Below are positions 44,115-56,572 of a stretch of 64,000 bases of DNA, piece by piece. A program made the translations under genes and the position numbers. The stretch spans positions 11,757,858 through 11,821,857 of the forward strand of contig NC_135218.1 of NCBI RefSeq assembly GCF_052324685.1, written 5' to 3'. Source of the stretch: Brachyhypopomus gauderio (Eukaryota > Chordata > Actinopteri > Gymnotiformes > Hypopomidae). Every line of letters starts with the position of its first letter. The stretch's first letter is position 1. Below the pieces are notes generated by a model, which was not told the origin of the DNA, ran no database searches, and saw only the letters and a list, made by a program, of their open reading frames with translations.

Positions 44115-47100
44115 GGGGTAATCTCTTGACTTCTTGTAATTTTAACTTTTTCTTCTTCTTCTTCTTCTTCTTCTTCGTCTTTCGGCCATTCCTGTTTAGG
44201 GGTTGCCACAGCGGGTCAAACTCCTCCATCTGGCCCTGTCTTGAGTGTCCTCCACTGACACACCAGCCACTCTCATATCCTCTACCACTGCATCCATAAA
44301 CCTCCTCTTAGTTCTACCTCTCCTCCTCTTGCCTGGAAGTTCCATCCTCAAGACTCTCCTACGAATATACCTCTCCTCCCTCCTCTGTACATGTCCAAAC
44401 CATCTCAATCTCGCTTCTCTAACTTTATCTTCAAAACATGCTACATGTGCTGATCCTCTAATAAAATCATTTCTGATCCTATCCTTCCTCGTCACTCCAA
44501 ATGAGAATCTCAACATCTTCATCTCAGACACCTCCATCTCCCTCACCTGTCTCTTTGTCAGTGCCACTGTCTCCAGTCCATACAACATAGCAGGTCTCAC
44601 TACTGTCCTATAGATCTTTCCTTTCATTCTAGCCGACACCCTTCTATCACAGATCACCCCAGACACTCTACACTACCCTGCCTGCACTCTCTTCTTTACC
44701 TCTCTTTCACTTCCTCCATTACTCTGTACCCTCGACCCTAAATAGGTAAACTCGTCAACCTTCACCAAATCAACTCCTTGTAACTGGACCTGTCCACCGT
44801 CTGCCCTATCATTCACACACATGTACTCTGTTTTACTCCTGCTCACTTTCATTCCCCTGCTCTCCAAAGCATATCTCCATCTTTCCAAGCTCACCTCCAC
44901 CTGCTCCCTACTCTCACTACAGATCACAATGTCATCAGCAAACGTCATAGTCCAAGGGGACTCCTGCCTAACCTCGTTCGTCAGTCTGTCCATGACAATT
45001 GTGAACAGGAAGGGACTCAGGGCTGATCCCTGATGTAGTCCTACCCCCACTTTAAACCCGTCTGTCATTCCTACCGCACATCGCACTGCTATCACACTGT
45101 TCTCATACATATCCTGCACCACCCTCACATACTTTTCTTCTACTCCTGACTTCCTCATACAATACCACAGCTCCTGTCTTGGTACTCTATCATAAGCTTT
45201 CTCTAAGTCAACAAACACACAATGTAACTCCTTCTGTCCTTCCCTATACTTCTCCATTAACTCTCAAAACAAACATAGCATCTGTGGTGCACTTAGCTGG
45301 CATGAAACCATACTGCTGCTCACAGATCTCTACCTCTCCTCTAAGCCTAGCTTCCAATACTCTTTCCCACTGTTGACTGATCAACCTTATTCCCCTGCAA
45401 TTACTAGAGCTCTGAACGTCGCCCTTATTCTTGAAAATTGGCAACATTATGCTTCGTCTGCACTCCTCAGGCATCTTCTGAACTTCCAAGATTCTGTTAA
45501 ATAACCCAGTCAAAAACTCCACTGCTGTCTCTCCCAAACATTTCCATACCTCCACTGGAATATCATCCGGTCCAACTGCCTTACCACACTTCATTCTCCG
45601 AATTGTAGCCCTTACTTCCTCCTTGCTCACCTGGGGCACTTCCTAATTCACAACCTCTACCTCTTCTAACCTTCTTTCCCTTTCATTCTCTTGATTCATC
45701 AGTTCCTCAAAATACTCCTTCCACCTTCCCAAGACACTCTCCTCACCACACAACACATTTCCACCTTTATCCTTTATCATCATAACCTGCTGCACATCCT
45801 GCCCATCACGGTTTCTCTGTCTGGCCAATCTGTACAGACCCTTTGCCCCTTCCTTAGTGTCCAACTTCTCATACAGCTTGCTATATGCCTTCTCTTTAGC
45901 TTCTGCCACTGCTCTCTTTGCCTTACGACACATCTCCTTGTACCTCTGTCTACTTTCCTCATCTCGCTGAAAATCCCAATTCTTTTTAGCCAACCGCTTT
46001 CCTCTCAAACTTTCCTGAACTTCCTCATTCCACCACCACAACTCCTTGTCTATCTTCCTCTGACTTGAGGTCACACCAAGTACCTTCCTAGCCACATCCC
46101 TTACTGCATTTGAAGTCTCATCCCAGGTATCCAGAACACCACCACCATTACTGTAAAGGTATGTTTCTTTCTCAGTAGAAAGCACCTTCTTGTGTTCAGC
46201 AATGAGCGGAGGGTCACGGAGGATCACCTGGTACTAATCTTCAATTGAGCGTAACACTCTGCAGAGAAGTGTGTGGCAGGGAGCTCCCGGAACAATTGAG
46301 GAACAAACAACTCTCTTGTAAACAGGAGGAGTTTATTCGCACAGGCAGGCTGTATCTGAAATGTTCAAAGATGAGAGGGCGCTCCTCTCATTTATACATA
46401 CACAGACCATCCCTTTGCACGCAAGCAGCAGGGTGGGCTCAATATTGCTATTCTAACATAGGTAATAAATCCTACCCTATATGGAAATATCACAGTCTTC
46501 TCATGCAAGCATTTTGTGCAGACTGAGCATAATTCATCTGCATGTCGCATAGTGGACAGGAAGCACAATACCTGAGAGGAAATGATAAGCCTGCTTTGAC
46601 ATATAAAGACCTTTCACATACAGGGTGAAGGGACCTTTCACATACAATGTGACAGGGGGTGAAATAAGGTGACAGGGGTCACAGAGAACATAAGAAAGGA
46701 CACAATGTTCACAAGGTCTTGAGTTAATCATGAGTATAAAAAGACATAATATTCCTTCAATTACCCAGTACCTGCCTCACCTCATCCCTGAATTTTACAC
46801 CACAGTCCTCATCCTTTAACTTCCACCACCTGATTTTAGGTTCCACTCTCACTCTCTTCCTCTTCTTCACCTCCAAAACCATCCTACATATCACCATCCT
46901 ATGCTGTTTAGCTACACTCTCCCCTGGTAACACCTTGCAATCACTAACTTCTTTCAGGTTTTGTCTCCCACAGAGGATATAGTCGACCTGTGTGCATCTT
47001 CCCCCACTCTTATACGTTACCCTGTGATCTTCCTTTATCTTAAATTAAGTTTTAACTACAGCCATCTTTATCCTTTTAGCAAAATCTACCACCATTTGTC

Positions 47101-47840
47101 CTTCCGTATTCCTTTCATTAACACCATATCTACCCAACACCTCCTCATCACCACTGTTCCCTCCACCAACATGTCCATTTAAATCTGCTCCAATAACCAC
47201 TCTCTCTTCTTTAGGAACCTTCATCTAACTCTCTCCAGAATTCTTCTTTCTCCTCCACATCACAACCTACCTGAGGAGCATAACCACTGATGACATTCAT
47301 CATCACCCAATCAATCGCTAACTTTACACAGATCACCCTGTCACTTACTCTCTTTACCTCCACTACACTCTTACTAAACTCATCCTTCAGGATTACCCCT
47401 ACTCCATGTCTCTTCCTGTCTACACCATGATAGAAGAGTTTGAAGCCACCACCAATGCTCCTGGCCTTGCTCCCCTTCCACTTGGTCTCCTGTACACACA
47501 GTATATCTATCTTCCTCCTCTCCATCGCATCAGCTAGCTCTCTCCTTTTGTCATAGAGCCCACATTCAACATACCAACTCTAACCTCCACCCTCCTGCTC
47601 TGCCTCCTCTCCTTCAGCTTCAGAACCCTCTTCCCTCCTCTCCTCCTCCTCCTTGTCCCAACAGTAGTCCAATTTCCACTAATGCCCTGTTGGACAACAG
47701 CACCAGTGGAGGTCGTTGTTAACCCGGGCCTCGACCGATCCGGTATGGAATTTCTATTTTTGATCCGCATCATTTGATTTGCCGCAGTTTTTACACCGGA
47801 AGCCCTTCCTGGCGCAACCCTCCCTATTTATCCGGGCTTG
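44115..47840 (-). pseudogene. RTE-type LINE
   Basis: Minus-strand pieces in order: endonuclease (KIDILCVQETKWKGSKAR, NVISGYAPQVG), linker, reverse transcriptase (IRRMKCGKAVGPDDIPVEVW, VFVDLEKAYDRVPRQELWY, GLHQGSALSPFLF, active site TFADDIVICS) and the C-terminal region (VRPAMLYGLETVALTKRQ, LRWFGHVQRREERYIRRRV). This is the RTE layout. It is broken by stops, frameshifts and a ~520-bp insertion at about 46238-46757. The 3' end is an AAG-repeat tail at about 44140-44180, next to satellite sequence. It was inserted into the satellite. Confidence 0.85.
46238..46757 (-). mobile_element. LTR-like insertion within the RTE LINE
   Basis: CTTCAATT appears at both borders. In minus orientation TATAAAT (about 46392) and AATAAA (about 46331) are in LTR-like order. 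The RTE coding sequence resumes on each side. I could not fix TG/CA ends, so the class is tentative. Confidence 0.5.
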
Positions 47841-48049
47841 GGACCAGCACTAAAATACACTGGTGTGTGCACCCTAGTGGCTAGTTTATTGGCTATTTAG
47901 TTAGTGGCTATTTGACATGAGTGCTTTAATTCACCTAAATGCATTATGAACCTAAAATGGATTTATGAAAATATGGTACAGTGAAATCTGTCCAAACTTA
48001 ATGTGATGATAGGTAAGGGTACATACTCTCATCCAGCAGTGGAATGATG

Positions 48050-49580
48050 ACAAACCCGATGACAAACTCAGTTTAGGAAAAATTGAGGCCTGTGTAAGAG
48101 ATATTAAATGCTGGATGTCTCTAAACTTCCTACAATTAAATGAGGACAAAACAGAAGTTCTCCTTGTGGGCCCTAAGGCCGCAAGACAGAAAATTCCAAA
48201 TTTAATGCTTAATCTTGCAGACTATCCCATTACACCTGGCACAGTAGCCAAAAACCTAGGCATCATACTCGACTCCGACCTATCATTTGATAAATATATA
48301 GATAATACTACTAGGATAGCTTTTCTACATCTCCGCAATATTGCCAAATTAAGAAATGCATTATCACAGGATGATGCAGAAAAATTGGTGCACGCCTTTG
48401 TTAGCTCTAGACTAGACTACTGCAATTCACTACTGTCAGGATGTTCAAATAGGAATCTAAATAAACTTCAAATAGTTCAAAATGCCGCAGCTAGAGTTCT
48501 GACCAGAACTAGAAAATTTCAGCATATTAGACCAGTCCTATCAGCCCTGCATTGGCTCCCAGTTAAATTTCGTATTGATTTTAAAATTCTATTATTAGCA
48601 TATAAAGCACTACACGGGCTTGCTCCTGAATACCTCCAGGAACTTATTTCCTACTATGAACCCCCACGTCAACTAAGATCACAGGGTGCTGGTCTGTTAT
48701 TAGTTCCACAAATTAACAAGGTAACAGCAGGGGGAAGAGCCTTTTCTTATAAGGCCCCCCAGCTTTGGAATAATCTTCCTAAATGTGTCCGGGACTCTGA
48801 CACAGTCACAATCTTTAAATCTAGGTTGAAAACCCACTTATTTAGTCTAGCGTTTGATAATTAATATCCCCCTTAGATAAAGGTACAGATCCAGGGGTTC
48901 ATAGACGAAGGGTTTTATGGTAGACTGGGGTGCTGGTGCTGTCATCCTGTCACTGCTCGTGGTCACTCAAGTTTGTTGACGGTGCAGTGGACGGATGCCA
49001 TTGTCTCAGAATGCCCCCAAGCCTATGTTACCTTCTGGTCCTGCCTTTTTTAGCTAGGCTGTAATAATTTAACTTAGTGCCGGAGTTGCTGCCACACTCC
49101 AGAAATGTTTATAATTTTACCTGTCCTGTACATGTCCTCATACAGAGCTAATTTTCCCTGTTTCATTTCTCCACATGGCTGCCCGCCTGCTTGAGGAATA
49201 ATGAGATGAGGAGAGACAAGCGATCCATCCTGGGCCGGCCACCTCCTGCCTAACCGGATGCCTACACCATGATGGACATTATTACATCTTTTATATTCTG
49301 TCTAAATGGACATTATTGCATCTTTTACATTCTGTCTACATTCTGTCTATATTGTTGTTGTTGTCATGGTGACCGGTGTCGGCCAGAGGAGGATGGGCTC
49401 CCCCCCTGAGTCTTGGTTCCTCTCAAGGTTTCTTCCTCATGCAAAAACTAGGGAGTTTTTCCTTGCCACTGTCGCCTTTGGCTTGCTCACTGGGGGCTAG
49501 GACTCGGCACTTGTAAAGCTGCTTTGTGACAACAACTGTTGTAAAAAGCGCTATATAAATAAAATTTGATTTGATTTTAT
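48050..49580 (+). pseudogene. L2-type LINE, 3' half
   Basis: A 249-codon frame from MSLNFLQLNEDKTEVLLVGP through YPITPGTVAKNLGIILDSDL, RLDYCNSLLSGCSNRNL and RPVLSALHWLPVKFRIDF to SRLKTHLFSLAF is the C-terminal part of an L2-clade reverse transcriptase. The catalytic domain is missing by 5' truncation. The 3' UTR ends GCGCTATATAAATAAAATTT and TGATTTGATTT repeats. It interrupts the right satellite array. Confidence 0.88.
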
Positions 49581-49589
49581 TTGATTTGA

Positions 49590-50555
49590 ATTGTTTTGAC
49601 ATTATGGGAGATTTCTGAAAAACTGATGTCCTAATTCAGCCTATTTTACATGAGCGCTTTAATTTGACTAAATGCATTGTGAACCTAAAATGGATTTATG
49701 AAGAAATGGTACAGTGAAACCTGTTCATACTTACTGTGGTCATAGAAAAGGGTTCATACTCTCATGCAGCAGTGGAATTGTTTTGGCATTATGAGAAATT
49801 GATGTCCTAATTCAGCCTATTTGACATGAGTGCTTTAATTCGCCTAAATGCATTGTGAACCTAAAATGGATTTATGAGGAAATGATACAGTGAAACCTGT
49901 TAATACTTACTGTGATGATAGGTAAGGGTTCATACTCTCATTCAGCAGTGTAATTGTGTTGGCATTATGGGTGATTTCCGAGAAATTGATGTCCTAATTC
50001 AGCCTATTTGACATGAGTGCTTTAATTCGCCGAAATGCATTGTGAACCTAAAATGGATTTATAAAGAAATGGTACAGTGAAACCTGTTCATACTTACTGT
50101 GATGATAGATAAGGGTGTATACTCTCATGCAGCAGTGGAATTGTGTTGGCATTATGGGAGATTTCCGAGAAATTGATGTCCTAATTCAGCCTATTTGACA
50201 TGAGTGCTTTAATTCGCCGAAATGCATTGTGAACCTAAAATGGATTTATAAAGAAATGATACAGTGAAACCTGTTAATACTTACTGTGATGATAGGTAAG
50301 GGTTCATACTCTCATTCAGCAGTGGAATTGTGTTGGCATTATGGGTGATTTCCGAGAAATTGATGTCCTAATTCAGCCTATTTGACATGAGTGCTTTAAT
50401 TCGCCGAAATGCATTGTGAACCTAAAATGGATTTATAAAGAAATGGTACAGTGAAACCTGTTCATACTTACTGTGATGATAGATAAGGGTGTATACTCTC
50501 ATGCAGCAGTGGAATTGTGTTGGCATTATGGGAGATTTCCGAGAAATTGAGCCTA
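49590..50555. repeat. 187-bp satellite array, right arm (inverted)
   Basis: About five to six copies of the left-arm monomer on the opposite strand (TACAGTGAAACCTGTTCATA, GAATTGTGTTGGCATTATGG). Another partial copy is at 47905-48050. Confidence 0.9.
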
Positions 50556-51536
50556 TTTGACATGAGTGCTTTAAATCTTGTCATTTAAGTTTATCTCCAA
50601 GCCCTAACAACATTTAAGACTTCAATGTGGATTTTTGAAAAATGGTACAGCAGAATCTGTCTATATTTGCACCGGGGATAAGCAAAGGCTACCCACTCTT
50701 GGGTGGTAGTAGGATTTTTTTGGCATTATGGGAATATTCAGACAAATAGGAAACCACAGTCTCAGAAATAAACAAACATTTAAACATCATTACAAATATA
50801 AGGACTAGATTTATTAAAAACATGTATAGTCATGGAGTAACCCCCTGCCCTGAACATTTGCAGCATTGCAATAGTCCATTATTGCTGGTAGTGGAGCCCT
50901 ACAATAGACTAAATACAAACATTAAAACTATTTTGTTCAGTGTTTATTAAGCAATTGAAATACATTACTAATTGTGTTTAATGTTGCAAATAAATTAGTT
51001 AAATCAAGTAAAGTATTTATGAATGTAGAGAAAGCTCTTTAAATAATAGCAAAGTGTTTCTCGGTGCTTAGACAGCCTTAGTATGCGGTGAGCAGCGAAA
51101 TACCGTAAAATCAAGCATATAGGCGCAATAAGATTTAAAGCACGGATTAATCGCAAAAGCGCGGATAGCTTGACCGCGGTCACGTGGGACACATAAAACC
51201 AAACTACCCGGGTAGATGAACATTGATGGACTTTATTTATTTCGTTTCATTTTATTCAGAGCTCTGATGTTTTTTTTTCCTTTCCTATTGAAATAGACAA
51301 TCGTTTTCTCACTTGTTCTTATTAAAATAAACACCGGCAATGTTTTTCCACCTTTACTAACTGGTACATATCCTCCTCCTTGAAAAGAACCATAGATCAA
51401 GGGCGCTCAGTCAATATCTCCTGATAACTTCTAAAGAGCCACCCTTACCCTTACACAGAGAAGTGACCCCTCCTCATTAAATAACTGACTCACCAACTAA
51501 ATCTCATTCTGAAACCAAGATTCAAGAAAAAGTGAT

Positions 51537-52850
51537 TTATTTTTTAGAGATAATGTCTCTATTATTCCATATAATATAACAATGTGGTGAGAAATAATTG
51601 TGCTTATAAACCAAATTCCAGGCCAGGAGAACCTGTTTATGGAACACTGACAGTTTGGCAGGAAGTTTATCTACATTATAGTTACACCTCAGAAGGAAGT
51701 GTAGGCCACCAAAACGGGAAAAAATGTAGAGGGGAATAAAGTTCCAAATTGATGTAGGATTTTTAATGAAATTTCTAGCCCAATTAATTTTAAATGTGTT
51801 ATTCATGGTAGTAAAGTCCAAAAAAATAAGTCCTCCAGATTCATATCTATTCATTACAACACTTTTCCTTATATAATGTGTACAATTCCTCCAAAGGAAG
51901 TTGAAGAGCATTTGATCGATAGTTGTACTAATTTTACCATCTAGCTGTAGTGAAACTGCAGCATAAGATAGTCTGGAAAGTCCCTCTGCTTTAGTTAATA
52001 ATATTCTGCCCCACAAAGACAAATCCCTCTGTAACCACTGATTAAGCTTCTTTTAAGTTTTCTGAATGATTGGAGTAAAATTTAAGGAAGATCCTAATTT
52101 TTGATTCTTGGTGATCACAAGGCCCAAATATTTAATCTCCTCTCTTACCATAATATTGCAGATAAACTGAACATCACAGTTTTTGACTGGTAGCAGTTCA
52201 CATTTTTTAATATTTAAACATAAACCAGAAGCCTTTGATGATATTGAGAGCAATGGGTATTTGATTTACATCTTTTAGAAAGAGTGTAGTATCATCGGCC
52301 AATTGACTAATAAAAATATCCCTGCCAGCTATGGAGATTCCTTGAATATTACTGTTAATAATATGAGTTGCGAGAATTTGTGTAGAAAGTAAAAATAGAT
52401 AGGGAGAAAGTGGACATCCTTGCCGGATACCTCGTTTGAGGTTGAATCTGGGGGTCATACCATGTTTTAATTTGATAGAGCTATTGCTGTTAGCATACAG
52501 GGTTTGAATGGCCTTACCAAAGTAAGTACCAAAGCCAAACTTTTCTAGAGAACGAAAGATAAATTGATGTTCTATTGTGTCAAAGGCCTTATAGAAATCC
52601 AGGAAGAGAATGAAGCTGTTATCAGCTATCAAGTCAGAGTAATCAAGCACATCCAGTACAAGTCTGATGTTGAGATGTGACGATTTCTCATAAAGCCTGA
52701 CTGTGTTTCGCCAATAACTGTGTCCAAGACTACTTTAAGTCTCTTAGCAAGCATATTGGCAAAGATCTTGTAATCATTATTGAGGAGAGAAATGGGTCTC
52801 CAGTTATCAATTAAAAGTACATCCTTGTCAGACTTAGAGATCAACGTGAT
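51537..52850 (-). pseudogene. L1 ORF2 reverse transcriptase remnant
   Basis: Pieces in order: VLLIDNWRPISLLNNDYKIF, ILFLDFYKAFDTIEHQFIF, RGIRQGCPLSPYLFLLSTQI, the active site QLADDTTLFLKD, and the C-terminal MSLWGRILLTKAEGLSRLSY. The frame shifts at least twice (near 52630 and 52230) and there is a stop near 52053. Confidence 0.85.
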
Positions 52851-52950
52851 GATGCCCTGAGTAAGGCATCATCAGATAAGGAATGGAAATCTGTATTAAG
52901 TTGTTTGGCAAACAGAAATAAAGCTTTACGTTTGTAGTTCTGTCTTAAAC

Positions 52951-53857
52951 CATACCTGTCAAGTGTCCCGTTTTGGCCGGGACAGTCCCGTATTTTACCG
53001 CTCTGTCCCGGCGTCGTCCCGTATTTTTATTTTCCCGTATTTGTCCCATATTTTCAGTTTTCAATTTTTATTTTTTTAAAGCATTCATGGGCCGCTCCAA
53101 ACAGAATTCTGTCACTAGCCTCGCGAGAACTGCCACCCAGACTACTGCAGATGACAGTTCTCGCGAGGCTAGTGACAGAATTCTGTTTGGAGCGACACAT
53201 GAATGCTTTAAAAAAAATAATAATAATTAAAACTTGCGGGTTTAGTGTCGACAGTGGGAGCAAACCTGGAACAACAAATCAGAGATGGATTTAACAAGAG
53301 AAGGCAGTCCTGCCTAAAAAGCTTAGCGTACGTGTGAATACCTTGACGAATGGGACAGGGAATTTACTTTCCTAAAGTGGAGCATGAAGGGGCATAGCTA
53401 CTTATTCTGTAAGATATGTAGCTGTGATTTTAGTGCCTCTCATGAGGGAAGGAACGATGTCCGACAGCACGAACAATCTGCCAAGCACAAACGCGAGATG
53501 TCCCCATTTGTAGCTAGAAATACCACTAGAAAATTAATTTTTTTATTCATTTGTAGTTCAAAACATATTTGGGGTGTTTTTTCTTCACTTTTTTTTCTTC
53601 ACAATCTGCCAAGCACAAACGCGAGATGTCCCCATTTGTAGCTAGAAATACCACTAGAAAATTAATTTTTTTATTCATTTGTAGTTCAAAACATATTTGG
53701 GGTGTTTTTTCTTCACTTTTTGCCACTCCAAAGATGTTTTCGTTTCTCCTACAGCCTCGATTGCAGCTATATGCAAATAACTGATTATGGAAATTAGGCG
53801 ATGACGTCATATACGAGAAATGTCCCGTATTTTTAAATACAAAACTTGAAAGGTATG
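52951..53857. mobile_element. hAT element with 8-bp target duplication, inside L1
   Basis: Ends CATACCTGTCAAGTGTCCCG and ACTTGAAAGGTATG are inverted relatives, flanked by TCTTAAAC at 52943-52950 and 53858-53865. Inside is a zinc-finger-like remnant on the plus strand, FCKICSCDFSASHEGRNDV then RQHEQSAKH (about 53384-53500), a BED/C2H2-like N-terminus. A ~128-bp tandem duplication covers 53473-53720 and a long palindrome covers 53073-53215. Confidence 0.8.
53073..53215. repeat. ~60-bp-arm palindrome with TCTCGCGAG cores
   Basis: Arms 53073-53132 and 53155-53215 pair almost perfectly around a 22-base loop. Each includes CTAGCCTCGCGAGAACTG or its complement and AGAATTCTGT, itself partly palindromic. 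Confidence 0.85.
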
Positions 53858-54164
53858 TCTTAAACCCCTGGCATTAAGAGAAACTATAAAGACAAAGTGA
53901 ATAGAAAAAGGAAAAAAAAACTATCTAATGAAAACTAACTGCTCCATACAAATATCACTTAAAGGGAACCGAGAGCTGCATTATTAACAAGAAATGCTAG
54001 CAGAGTTAAACCAAACAACAGGTCAACTGAACACATTGCCTATACAGGCCAGCATCAGACAGTTGTGTTTTTTGTTGTTGTTGTTTTTTAGTCACATTGT
54101 TAAAGATGAGAATGAGGTGAAAGAAACACAAATCAGAGCTAAGCTACAGCTGTTACCAAAGTCT

Positions 54165-55058
54165 TCAGGAAGGGGGATTAATCTCTGATCCATTAATGAA
54201 GGCCCGACCTCCAACAAAATGTGCTGTTTTACCCTCTTTTCTGGCCTTCTCGACTAGGGGCCACAATTTGTTCCTGCGATCTCTGTCCTCTTTAGTGAGA
54301 TCCTCTGCAAATCTCAGGCCCTTGTCTCGTAAAAAATGGGATGTCTTAGCAGCTTTCCATACAGCATCTCTGCAGACTCGTGAAGAGAACTGTAGGATTA
54401 TTCCTCTAGGCTTGGAGCCAGTTGGTCGCTTGGCGCCGAGACGATGCACTGTATCGATTGCATCAGCGAGCTTGGTCTTCCATTCTGGGAGGACATCCAG
54501 ACAAATCTCAACTGTCTTCTGCCGTACATCTTCCTTCTCCAGCTCTTTTACTCCATAAAGTCGTAAGTTCCATTTCCGTGAGTATCTTTCCAGTTCAGAA
54601 ATCCTTAGCCGACTGTCCTCTACCAGTCTTTCCTCGTGAGAAACTCGCTTTTCAAGTGTAAATACTTTTTCTTTTATGTCCTTAATTTCAGCACAGGCAA
54701 AATCAATGGTCTTCTTTAAGCCTTCAATTTTCAACACATTTGTACCGACCATTTTCTCAATGTTGTCAGACCTGGTATTTATTAGTGCAGACAGCGAGGC
54801 AACTATGTCATCAGCGTTGGCTTGATTGGAGTTATCACGAGTATACATCACCTTCTTTGGGGCTGGCGATTTGCTCGGAGTGACAGGAAAGGAAGGGAAG
54901 TCTTCCAGATCGTCCTCAACTACAGGAAGAATCACAGGAGCAGCGTAGCTATACAGGCTATCGATTAGCATATTGCCAGCATTAGCATTAGCTCCAGGCG
55001 GCGAGGCTTTTGAACCTTCCAAAGTTCGGCTCCTATTGCGTTTTACAGACATGTTCAA
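54165..55058 (-). CDS. L1 ORF1 protein
   Basis: An intact 297-codon frame from MNMSVKRNRSRTLEGSK. A coiled coil occupies the middle (IKDIKEKVFTLEKRVSHEER, RLRISELERYSRKWNLRLYG). The RNA-binding part follows with VHRLGAKRPTGSKPRGIILQ and FSSRVCRDAVWKAAK. This is the L1 ORF1p chaperone layout, which forms trimers on LINE RNA. It ends NGSEINPPS at 54165. Being uninterrupted suggests a fairly recent insertion even though ORF2 is deleted. Confidence 0.88.
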   Translation of the reverse strand: MNMSVKRNRSRTLEGSKASPPGANANAGNMLIDSLYSYAAPVILPVVEDDLEDFPSFPVTPSKSPAPKKVMYTRDNSNQANADDIVASLSALINTRSDNIEKMVGTNVLKIEGLKKTIDFACAEIKDIKEKVFTLEKRVSHEERLVEDSRLRISELERYSRKWNLRLYGVKELEKEDVRQKTVEICLDVLPEWKTKLADAIDTVHRLGAKRPTGSKPRGIILQFSSRVCRDAVWKAAKTSHFLRDKGLRFAEDLTKEDRDRRNKLWPLVEKARKEGKTAHFVGGRAFINGSEINPPS

Positions 55059-55285
55059 ATTCTCTTCTCTATCCGTGGTATAAGAGTGTCAAGGCAGTGA
55101 CAGTTTATTAAAGAGCAAACTATAACTCCACTGTTAATAAAGACTGAAACTTTGCAGCGCTCGGTGAAAGCGTGTGCTCACTTGTCCATCTTGGCACGCC
55201 CCGCGCTCAAAAGGTCCAGTGCGCTAAACTTGACTGCGGTTGGAAGGAGTTAATGTTAGTTAGCTCAGCTACCTTAAAGAAAACC

Positions 55286-55700
55286 ATGCCACACTGTGTT
55301 GCCGTTGGATGTTATTTCCAGTCAAAAGGCAGTGGGAAGACTGATATTAGTCTTCACAGTTTTCCCAAAGATAAAAATTTGTGAAGCAGCGTGTGGACGA
55401 ACACAGCTACCAAAAGACCCGCGGTTTTGCTCTCTTCAGTCCCGATGCGTTTGAGTCATTCAGTAGAGCCTGACTGGTGAGAGAGTTGACGGATGCTGTT
55501 GGTTTTAAACGTAGACTAAAACACAGTGCAGTGCCCACAGTTTTCCCACACAGAAAGTCCAAAAGCCCCAGAATGTGGAGCGAGAACCACACAAAGAAAC
55601 GTGAACATAAACATGCACTGGATTCTCTCCTGGCGTCCCGGCAACAACGTTTACCGCTAACGTTTACTGCTTCTCCCTCGTTTACCGCTAACGTTTAAAC
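55286..55700 (+). pseudogene. THAP-domain pseudogene
   Basis: ATG at 55286 opens MPHCVAVGCYFQSKGSGK and ISLHSFPKDKNL, a THAP start, but a stop follows. The next part, ELTDAVGFKRRLKHSAVPTV and FPHRKSKSPRMW, in another frame, is the AVPTVF end of the domain. At least one stop and one frameshift lie between. It adjoins the 5' end of the L1 and probably belongs to an older DNA transposon. From 55705 to 56572 only AT-rich sequence, an AATAT microsatellite and a GGCGCGCC-containing block are seen. Confidence 0.6.
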
Positions 55701-56572
55701 CTTTCAAAGTGTAATACAGTAAATATAGTAATGTAATATTATATCATGTAATATAATATAATATAATATATAAGCCTTTGAAAAGACTATAAAAAGAATG
55801 TAAAGTTATGGCCAGTCACTGCAACCATTTGACGGCACTACCTGCTGCGCGGCGCGCCCGTCAGCAGTTATAAAAATGGCGACCTACGTGCAGCGGGAAT
55901 TTACCGAAAATCTAATAAATCTGCTACTTTTTGTGATTTTTTACGTGTCTTAATAATTTAGAGTAATTACACAATATTAAGGCTTACATATGTTATCAGC
56001 CGGGGTTCCCTTTAAGGCTGTAAAAGCTGTTTTGCTGAGTTCTCTTAACAGTGCACTATTATATTTATTTGATAGTTATTTTAAATTATTTTTTTGTTCC
56101 CTAAGGTGGATGGTATTATTTATTTCAGTTCAGTAAAACGTTTTGTATACTATTACCTAGTTTGTCTTTTTTTACCACTGTAATAGTATTGTTTTTTCTT
56201 GTGAGAGGTATTAAAAAGGTCTTAAGTCATTGAATTTGCGATTTTAAAATGTGCAGATACCCTGATTTCCCAGTCAACTTCAGTCTACCACTGGAACCAT
56301 GTGCAAGGCTGAGCTAGACCACCAGCCTCAAAATTTCTAGCCCTGCTTTAGTGGCTTTAGATAAGAGTCCCACAGCAATACAATATTCTCAATATAATTT
56401 TGTGGTTGTGCTTTGATGTACATTGGTGGAGGAGGTGGTAGGACTATGCAAAAATCTGCACATGGGAACAAATATGCATCAGTAACTCACTTGAAAATTT
56501 GCATCAGTAACATGTGCTCAATTTGGCCAGTAACATGTGCTCAGTCAGGCGTAGAGGTTTTGGCCTTGACAG

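Larger units (their letters stand above)
40658..51190. repeat. ~10.5-kb inverted repeat (foldback-like)
   Basis: The outer arms 40658-41290 and 50555-51190 are near-identical inverted copies (for example, the 62-codon frame ending KSFLYIHKYFT is present in both, on opposite strands). Each arm continues inward as an array of ~187-bp monomers. The orientation switches across a central RTE LINE (44115-47840), and an L2 LINE splits the right array. The family is not identified. Right-arm monomers also occur at 47905-48050. Confidence 0.8.
51240..55200 (-). mobile_element. L1-clade LINE with deleted ORF2
   Basis: ORF1 (54165-55058) is followed by the first codons of ORF2 near 53900 (VSLNARGLRQNYKRKALFLF, the start of the endonuclease). 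A hAT element interrupts, then reverse transcriptase pieces run 52850-51537. Most of the endonuclease and the front of the reverse transcriptase are deleted. The 5' end is near 55200 and the 3' UTR runs to about 51240. Confidence 0.8.

Noticed and set aside
53957-56015. TTAAAGGGAACC and its inverted copy as ends of a Kolobok-type element containing THAP
   Set aside because: The left match lies inside continuous L1 sequence between ORF1 and the start of ORF2, so it cannot be the terminus of an element that encloses ORF1.
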